This document shows positions 59,271 to 64,000 of a stretch of 64,000 bases of DNA, piece after piece. Source of the stretch: Pseudomonadota bacterium (lineage in GTDB: Bacteria > Pseudomonadota > Alphaproteobacteria > Sphingomonadales > Sphingomonadaceae); NCBI GenBank assembly GCA_023424095.1, contig JAFAEG010000027.1, positions 1 to 64,000 on the forward strand. The letters run 5' to 3'. How positions within the stretch are numbered: the stretch's first letter is position 1; each line of letters opens with the position of its first letter. The notes under the pieces are model-generated. The model worked only from the letters and a program-made list of their open reading frames with translations. It made no database searches and had not been told where the DNA came from. Made by a program: the position numbers and the translations under genes.

Positions 59271-60266
59271 CTACTTGTCGCCGAACGCGTCGGCGATGCT
59301 GCACGCCGCCGGACCCAGGATCACGATGAACAGGGTCGGCAGGATGAACAGGATCAGCGGCACGGTCATGATCGCCGGCAGCCGCGCGGCCTTTTCCTCG
59401 GCGCGCATCATCCGCTCGTTGCGGAATTCGGCCGAAAGGACGCGCAGGGCCGAGGCCAGAGGCGTGCCGTACTTCTCGGTCTGCACCATGGTCGTGACCA
59501 CGCCGCGGATCGAATCCAGGTCGATTCGGGCGGCGAGATTCTCGAACGCCATGCGCCGGTCGGTGAGGAAGCCCAGCTCGATCGAGGTCAAGGCGAACTC
59601 GTCGCCCAGTTCCGGATAGCCCTTGCCCAGTTCGCGGGCGACGCGGCTGAACGAGGCGTCGACGGTCAGGCCGGCTTCGGCGCAGATCACCAGCAGATCG
59701 AGCGCGTCGGGCAGGCCCTTGCGGATCGCCTTGCTGCGCTTGTCGATCTTGTTCTTCAGCCACAGGTCCGGCGCCTTGTAGGCGAGGATCAGCGAACCGG
59801 CGATCACGCCATAGCGCTTCAGCGGCGTCCAGTCCTCGAGCCAGCCGAAGGCATAGACCGCGGTCAGGACGGTGATGCCGACCACGATCGGCAGCACCAG
59901 CCGCGCGAAGATGACGACGAAGGCATAATCCTTGGAACGGATGCCGGCCTGCAGCAGCTTGCGCTGCGCCGCTTCCACCTGGCTCGCCTGCAGCACCTTC
60001 AGCGAGGCGAGGATGCCGCGGACCTTGTCGGCGACCTCGTTCTGGTTGGTGATGCTCTTGCGGCGCTTGGAGGTCGAGGCGACGATGCCGGCCTTCAACT
60101 GCTCGCGCCGCTCGGTCAGCGCCTTCACCCGGCGCGCCATCGGGTCGCGGACGGTGGTGGCGGCATAGATGGCGACGAGCACGGCGAACGCCGCCACTGC
60201 CGCCATCACGGTGGCGAGCGCGGTCAGATCGATCCCGAAGAGGCTGGGGCCGGAGGCAGGAGGCAT
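59271..60266 (-). CDS. tadC: Flp/Tad pilus inner-membrane platform protein TadC
   Basis: TadC forms with TadB the inner-membrane platform of the Flp type IVc pilus. The 331-residue product has an N-terminal helix, a T2SSF domain with GLPDALDLLVICAEAGLTVDASFSRVARELG, FLTDRRMAFENLAARIDLDSIRGVVTTMVQTEKYGTPLASALRVL, and a terminal helix pair (IMTVPLILFILPTLFIVILGP). It is 16 bp downstream of tadB in the operon. Confidence 0.93.
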   Translation of the reverse strand: MPPASGPSLFGIDLTALATVMAAVAAFAVLVAIYAATTVRDPMARRVKALTERREQLKAGIVASTSKRRKSITNQNEVADKVRGILASLKVLQASQVEAAQRKLLQAGIRSKDYAFVVIFARLVLPIVVGITVLTAVYAFGWLEDWTPLKRYGVIAGSLILAYKAPDLWLKNKIDKRSKAIRKGLPDALDLLVICAEAGLTVDASFSRVARELGKGYPELGDEFALTSIELGFLTDRRMAFENLAARIDLDSIRGVVTTMVQTEKYGTPLASALRVLSAEFRNERMMRAEEKAARLPAIMTVPLILFILPTLFIVILGPAACSIADAFGDK

Positions 60267-60282
60267 GGTCTCTTTGTCCCCG

Positions 60283-61260
60283 TCAGATTTCGAAATTGAC
60301 CATTTTGGCCATGATAAAGACGCCGATGCTCATCCAGATCAGCCCGCCCAGGCCGGCGATCATCAGCCTCTGCTCGGTGAAGAAGCCGGCCAGATATTCC
60401 GGGTTCATCGAGTAAACGAGGCCGAAGACGATGAAGGGTAGGGCGCCGACGATCCAGGCCGAGGCCTTGGCTTCCGACGACATCGCCTTGATCTTCAGCT
60501 TCATCTGCGCACGCTTGCGCAGCACGTCGGCCAGGTTGCCCAGCGTCTCCGCCAGATTACCGCCGGTCTCCCGCTGGATCGCCAGAGCGATCACGAAAAA
60601 CTGGAATTCGGGCGTCTTCAGCCGGTCCGCAGTATCCTGCAGCGCGACTTCCATCGTCTTGCCGATCCGCATCTTGTCGCCGACTTCCTTGAACTCGACG
60701 CCGACCGGGCCGGGGATTTCCTGCCCGACCACGCTGATCGTCTCGGAAATCGGCAGACCGGAGCGCAGGCCGCGGACCATCAGTTCGATCGCGTCCGGGA
60801 AGCGCGCGGTGAATTGTGCCGAGCGCTTCTTGATGAACTTGTTGACGACGAAGTGCGGGACGGCGAGCGCGACGAACAGGCCGAGGCAGAGCGCCAGCAT
60901 CGCCGGAGCGCCGCGAACGAAGAGCAGGCCGAAGGTGACCACGAGCAACGCCACCGACGCGCCGAGATATTGCGCCAGCGTCCAGCTCTTGCCGGTCATC
61001 GCGAGCCGCGAGCGGAGCAGGGCCGGGTTGGGGATCAGCGCCGAAGCGAGGCTGTCCGCCTTGGTCGCCTGCTTCCTGTTGGCGAGGATCTTCTTGAGCT
61101 GGACCTGCTGGACGATTTCGGACGAGCGGCTGTGCCGTTCGCGCACCCCTTCGAGGCGGCGGCTGGTCGCCTTCGCCACGGAAGGCCCGGACATCAAAGC
61201 GGCGACGACCAGCACGGCGCCGATCGCGCCCCCACCGATCATCAGCATCATCATGTCCAT
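60283..61260 (-). CDS. tadB: Flp/Tad pilus inner-membrane platform protein TadB
   Basis: A 325-residue T2SSF protein with RFPDAIELMVRGLRSGLPISETISVVGQEIPGPVG, MEVALQDTADRLKTPEFQFFVIALAIQRETGGNLAETLGNL and a terminal pair of helices. The normal order would be cpaF, tadB, tadC. Here only 50 bp separate it from cpaE and there is no cpaF. Confidence 0.93.
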   Translation of the reverse strand: MDMMMLMIGGGAIGAVLVVAALMSGPSVAKATSRRLEGVRERHSRSSEIVQQVQLKKILANRKQATKADSLASALIPNPALLRSRLAMTGKSWTLAQYLGASVALLVVTFGLLFVRGAPAMLALCLGLFVALAVPHFVVNKFIKKRSAQFTARFPDAIELMVRGLRSGLPISETISVVGQEIPGPVGVEFKEVGDKMRIGKTMEVALQDTADRLKTPEFQFFVIALAIQRETGGNLAETLGNLADVLRKRAQMKLKIKAMSSEAKASAWIVGALPFIVFGLVYSMNPEYLAGFFTEQRLMIAGLGGLIWMSIGVFIMAKMVNFEI

Positions 61261-61310
61261 TCCGCAAACTCCGCTCCACCCGGCCTCGCCGGGCGTCCGT
61301 CCCTAGATCG

Positions 61311-62597
61311 TCACTTGGTCAGCGCGACCTTGGCCGATTCCTTCTTCTTGCCCAGCGCGCCCAGGCCGAGCTTGCTGAACAGCGAGCTCGAATCCTTCGC
61401 CTTCTCGTCGCCGTCATCGCTTTCGGCGCTTTCCAGGGTCAGCGTGAGCAGCTGGTTGAGCGCCTGGGCGAGCTTGGAATTCTTCGCCGCCTTGGCGAGC
61501 GGCTGGCCGAGCTTGGCCGCCTGCGCCGCGCAGCGCGCGTCATAGGGCAGAACCACGTCGACCTTGCGCTCGATCGAGCTTTCGAAATCCTTGCGGCTCA
61601 CTTCCTGGGTCGCCGCCACCACCTTGTTCGCGGCGATGATCACCCGGGCCTGCGGCGCATTCGCCTTCAGCCAGGACAGGATGCGGATCGTGTCGCGGGT
61701 CGCGGCGAGGGTGAACTCGACCGCGAGAACGACGACATGGACCTCGTTCAGCAGATGCGGGAACTGGACCAGCACGCCCCGCGGGAAATCGATCACCGTG
61801 CCTTCGAAGGCGTGGCGGATCTCTTCCTGCAGCTGGAAATAGGCCGAGCCGTCGGTCAGCATCGCCTGGTTGATCGGCGCTTCGGCCGACAGCACGCAGA
61901 GGCGATCATTGGCGCGGACCATGGCGCGTTCGATGAACAGGCCGTCGATCCGGCCCGGATTCTCGATCGCGTCGGTCAGGCCGCGGCCGGGCTCGAGATC
62001 GAGGCTGAGCGCGCCGGTGCCGAAATGGATGTCGAGGTCGAGCAAGGCCGTCGACCGGCTCGCCTTGTCGCCCATCAGCCAGGCGAGAGAGCTCGCCAAG
62101 GTCGAGGCGCCGGCACCGCCACGGACGCCGATGACGGCGGCCATGATGTTCGGCTTGTCGGTCGCGGCTTCCACCGTGCGCGGGCCGGAAATGGTCATCT
62201 GCGCATTGACGAAAGCGTCGCGCAGATGGTCCGGGCTGATCGGCTTCAGCAGATATTCCTGGATGCCGCTCGCGATCAGGTCGCGATACAGGCGGACATC
62301 GTTGACCTGTCCGGCCGCGATCACGACCGTGCCGGGCTCGCAGACTTCCGCCAGCGCGTTGATGTCATTCAGCGGATCGCCGCTTTCTGACATGTCGACG
62401 AACAGGATGTGCGGGCTCGCGGAGACGGACAAGGTCTGCACGGCGTTGCGCAGGCCGCCCTTGTTCACCTTCTCCGGCGACCAGCCATTCTCGACCGCGA
62501 TCGGGCGGATCAGCTCGGCCGTCTCGTCATCGCAGACGAAGGCGGTGAACGGGTCACGCATGCCGCCGCCGCGTCCGTGATTCATGGGCGCGTTCAT
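61311..62597 (-). CDS. cpaE: Pilus assembly protein CpaE/TadZ
   Basis: CpaE/TadZ is a ParA/MinD-like ATPase that places the Tad machine at the pole. The 428-residue protein has an N-terminal response-regulator-like domain (IQEYLLKPISPDHL), then a deviant Walker A GVRGGAGASTLASSLAW, LLDLDIHFGTGALSLDLEPGRGL and VIIAANKV. ATG 62597 follows GGAGG by six bases. Its ATG overlaps the stop of cpaD. Confidence 0.93.
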   Translation of the reverse strand: MNAPMNHGRGGGMRDPFTAFVCDDETAELIRPIAVENGWSPEKVNKGGLRNAVQTLSVSASPHILFVDMSESGDPLNDINALAEVCEPGTVVIAAGQVNDVRLYRDLIASGIQEYLLKPISPDHLRDAFVNAQMTISGPRTVEAATDKPNIMAAVIGVRGGAGASTLASSLAWLMGDKASRSTALLDLDIHFGTGALSLDLEPGRGLTDAIENPGRIDGLFIERAMVRANDRLCVLSAEAPINQAMLTDGSAYFQLQEEIRHAFEGTVIDFPRGVLVQFPHLLNEVHVVVLAVEFTLAATRDTIRILSWLKANAPQARVIIAANKVVAATQEVSRKDFESSIERKVDVVLPYDARCAAQAAKLGQPLAKAAKNSKLAQALNQLLTLTLESAESDDGDEKAKDSSSLFSKLGLGALGKKKESAKVALTK

Positions 62598-63268
62598 CAA
62601 TTGCCTCCCGAATTGCCGGTCGAGCCGGGCGACGTGACAGTGCCTGAGGCGCCGGTCTGAGCACGATCGCGATAGACTCGGACGGCGCGATTGGCGGTCT
62701 GCGAGCTGCGATCGACATTGCCTTCCCGGCCGACCACGAGGTCATTCGGGTCGGCGACCATCGCGGCTAGGTTCGAATTGGTCGCGCAGCCATAATTGGA
62801 GGAGGTGCGCACGGACGGCAGGTTCTGATCCTCGCCCCAATCGGGGCAGGTCGGCACCGACGCAGTGGCGCGGCTGACGATGATGCGGACGGTCCCCGGC
62901 GCGACGACGCCCTGGACCACCGGCGCGCTGCCGGACTGCAGTAACATGCCATATTCGCCGACCAGGGACGCGACGCCGGCGCGGGCGCCCGCGGCGGGAT
63001 AGTCGCGGGGCTCATCGACGTAGAGCCGGTCGCCGTAGCGCAGCTCGATCGTCTCAAGCCAGGCGGCGAGACGGGCCTGTTCGGAAACCGACAGCGAGTC
63101 GCCCGACGCGTCGAGATCGAGCACGTAATCGTTCCGCTGGATCACCGGCTGATGGACCGAATAGAGGCTCGGATTGTTGCGGGCGGTGACCGGCCCGGCC
63201 GGTCCGCTCGCGCAGCCGACGAGGCTGGCGGCGACCAGAAGGGTGGCGGTGAGCTGTACGCGGCGCAT
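62597..63268 (-). CDS. cpaD: Pilus assembly lipoprotein CpaD
   Basis: CpaD is a Tad outer-membrane lipoprotein. The 223-residue precursor has a lipobox (LVGCASG) and the CpaD domain with CPDWGEDQNLPS, SSNYGCATNSNLAAMVADPNDLVVGREG. The C-terminal tail is Gly/Ser-rich. Start ATG 63268 follows GAGGAA. It is between cpaC and cpaE. Confidence 0.93.
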   Translation of the reverse strand: MRRVQLTATLLVAASLVGCASGPAGPVTARNNPSLYSVHQPVIQRNDYVLDLDASGDSLSVSEQARLAAWLETIELRYGDRLYVDEPRDYPAAGARAGVASLVGEYGMLLQSGSAPVVQGVVAPGTVRIIVSRATASVPTCPDWGEDQNLPSVRTSSNYGCATNSNLAAMVADPNDLVVGREGNVDRSSQTANRAVRVYRDRAQTGASGTVTSPGSTGNSGGN

Positions 63269-63286
63269 GGTCGTTCCTCTCATGCC

Positions 63287-64000
63287 TTAAAAGTCGAAGC
63301 CGGGACGGGCGCTGCCGCCCGTGGCCGGCGCAGCGGCGGCGACCGGATTGGTCACCGGCGCGGACGAAGCTGAGCCACCGGAGATCGCGGGGCCAACCGT
63401 GCGCGGCGTGGCGCTGGTCGGCGCCGGGCGCGGGTCGGGCGCGCCGGTGCTGCCATGGCCCTGACCCATCAGGATCCGCTGGCCGTCATTGGCGTGGCGA
63501 TAGCCGTCGGTCGGCAGCGCGATCCGGTTCGCCGAAACCGGCTGAACCAGATATGGCGTCACCACGATAACCAATTCGGTTTCTTCGCGCCGGAAGGCAT
63601 TGGACCGGAACAGTGCGCCGATGATCGGCAGATTGCCGAGGAAGGGCGTGCGGGTGATCGAATTGTTACCGGTGTTGCGCAGCAGGCCGCCGATCACGAA
63701 GCTCTGGCCGGAGCCGAGTTCCACCGTCGTCTCCACCCGGCGGGTGGTCAGCGAGGGGATTTCGGTGCCGTTGAACTGGACCGCGCCGGCCGAGGACAAT
63801 TCCGACACTTCGGGCCGGACGCGCATCGAAATGCGGCCGCCTTCCAGCACCGTCGGGCTGAAGGCCAGGCCGACGCCGTAGGAGCGGAATTCGATCGAGG
63901 TCTGGCCGAGCGCCTGAGCGATCGGAATTGGGAACTCGCCGCCCGCCAGGAAGCTGGCGCTCTCACCCGACAGAGCGGTGAGGGTCGGCTCGGCGAGGAT
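63287..64000 (-). CDS. cpaC: Tad pilus secretin CpaC/RcpA (C-terminal part, runs off the window)
   Basis: The 237 visible codons of the outer-membrane secretin include ILAEPTLTALSGESASFLAGGEFPIP, RVRPEVSELSSAGAV, TVELGSGQSFVIGGLLRN, TPFLGNLPIIGALFRS and ELVIVVTPYLVQPV, all typical of RcpA/CpaC. The final 75 residues are a Gly/Ala/Pro-rich tail. The N terminus is beyond base 64000. Confidence 0.95.
   Translation of the reverse strand: MLAEPTLTALSGESASFLAGGEFPIPIAQALGQTSIEFRSYGVGLAFSPTVLEGGRISMRVRPEVSELSSAGAVQFNGTEIPSLTTRRVETTVELGSGQSFVIGGLLRNTGNNSITRTPFLGNLPIIGALFRSNAFRREETELVIVVTPYLVQPVSANRIALPTDGYRHANDGQRILMGQGHGSTGAPDPRPAPTSATPRTVGPAISGGSASSAPVTNPVAAAAPATGGSARPGFDF

Overview
The window is about 67-70% GC by eye, densely packed, and reads as chromosome of an alphaproteobacterium of the Sphingomonadaceae (Sphingomonas-like). 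The main reasons are a GcrA cell-cycle regulator, the petABC (fbc) cytochrome bc1 operon, an rplY-pth pair, TadB/TadC/CpaC-E Flp pilus genes, a ROSE-type heat-shock leader, and many small secreted proteins of the kind left unnamed in sphingomonad genomes. GTG and TTG starts are frequent. No rRNA, tRNA, CRISPR, transposase or phage gene was recognised.

Layout: 1-2.1 kb holds the 5' part of rarA and the isolated rplJ-rplL operon. 2.1-6.3 kb holds two FemAB/GNAT-like transferases around a polysaccharide deacetylase, then recO and apaG. 6.3-16 kb holds a beta-lactamase-fold serine hydrolase, parE, an outer-membrane barrel protein, a DUF305/LVIVD fusion, a branched palindrome and gcrA. 16-25.8 kb holds an orphan ABC-2 permease, two Arg-rich periplasmic paralogues, argD, a proline iminopeptidase, hslO, queC, two Thr/Asn-rich lipoproteins, lipB and a membrane protein. 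25.8-30.2 kb holds hemF, trmL and petABC, which fits haem supply and respiration. 30.3-34.3 kb holds a Tyr/Gly-rich lipoprotein, a MaoC dehydratase, a His-rich metal-linked outer-membrane pair, a heat-shock hsp20 with sigma-32 promoter and RNA thermometer, and the wreck of a serine hydrolase gene. 34.3-48.3 kb runs from ychF to pth-rplY, with about 11.6 kb between ychF and pth: a zinc metalloprotease, a GST, an MFS exporter coupled to a 2OG-Fe(II) oxygenase, an SDR, and a run of small secreted proteins and lipoproteins. 48.5-52.7 kb carries three TraB/GumN paralogues around a regulatory module of a 39-residue membrane peptide, an XRE repressor and a polytopic membrane protein, with a two-copy operator spaced exactly 40 bp. 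52.8-58.9 kb holds glyQ, glyS and ppdK. 59-64 kb is part of a tad pilus operon (cpaC, cpaD, cpaE, tadB, tadC) with no cpaF between cpaE and tadB.

Most of the sequence is ordinary core genome. The least ordinary parts are the TraB/XRE module (48.5-52.7 kb), the glyQS locus (a 235-bp palindrome between the genes, a low-GC patch inside glyS and a perfect palindrome translated in frame near its end), the branched palindrome at 13.9 kb, and the repeated families of intergenic hairpins. Functions come from reading the translations by eye; no database search was run.
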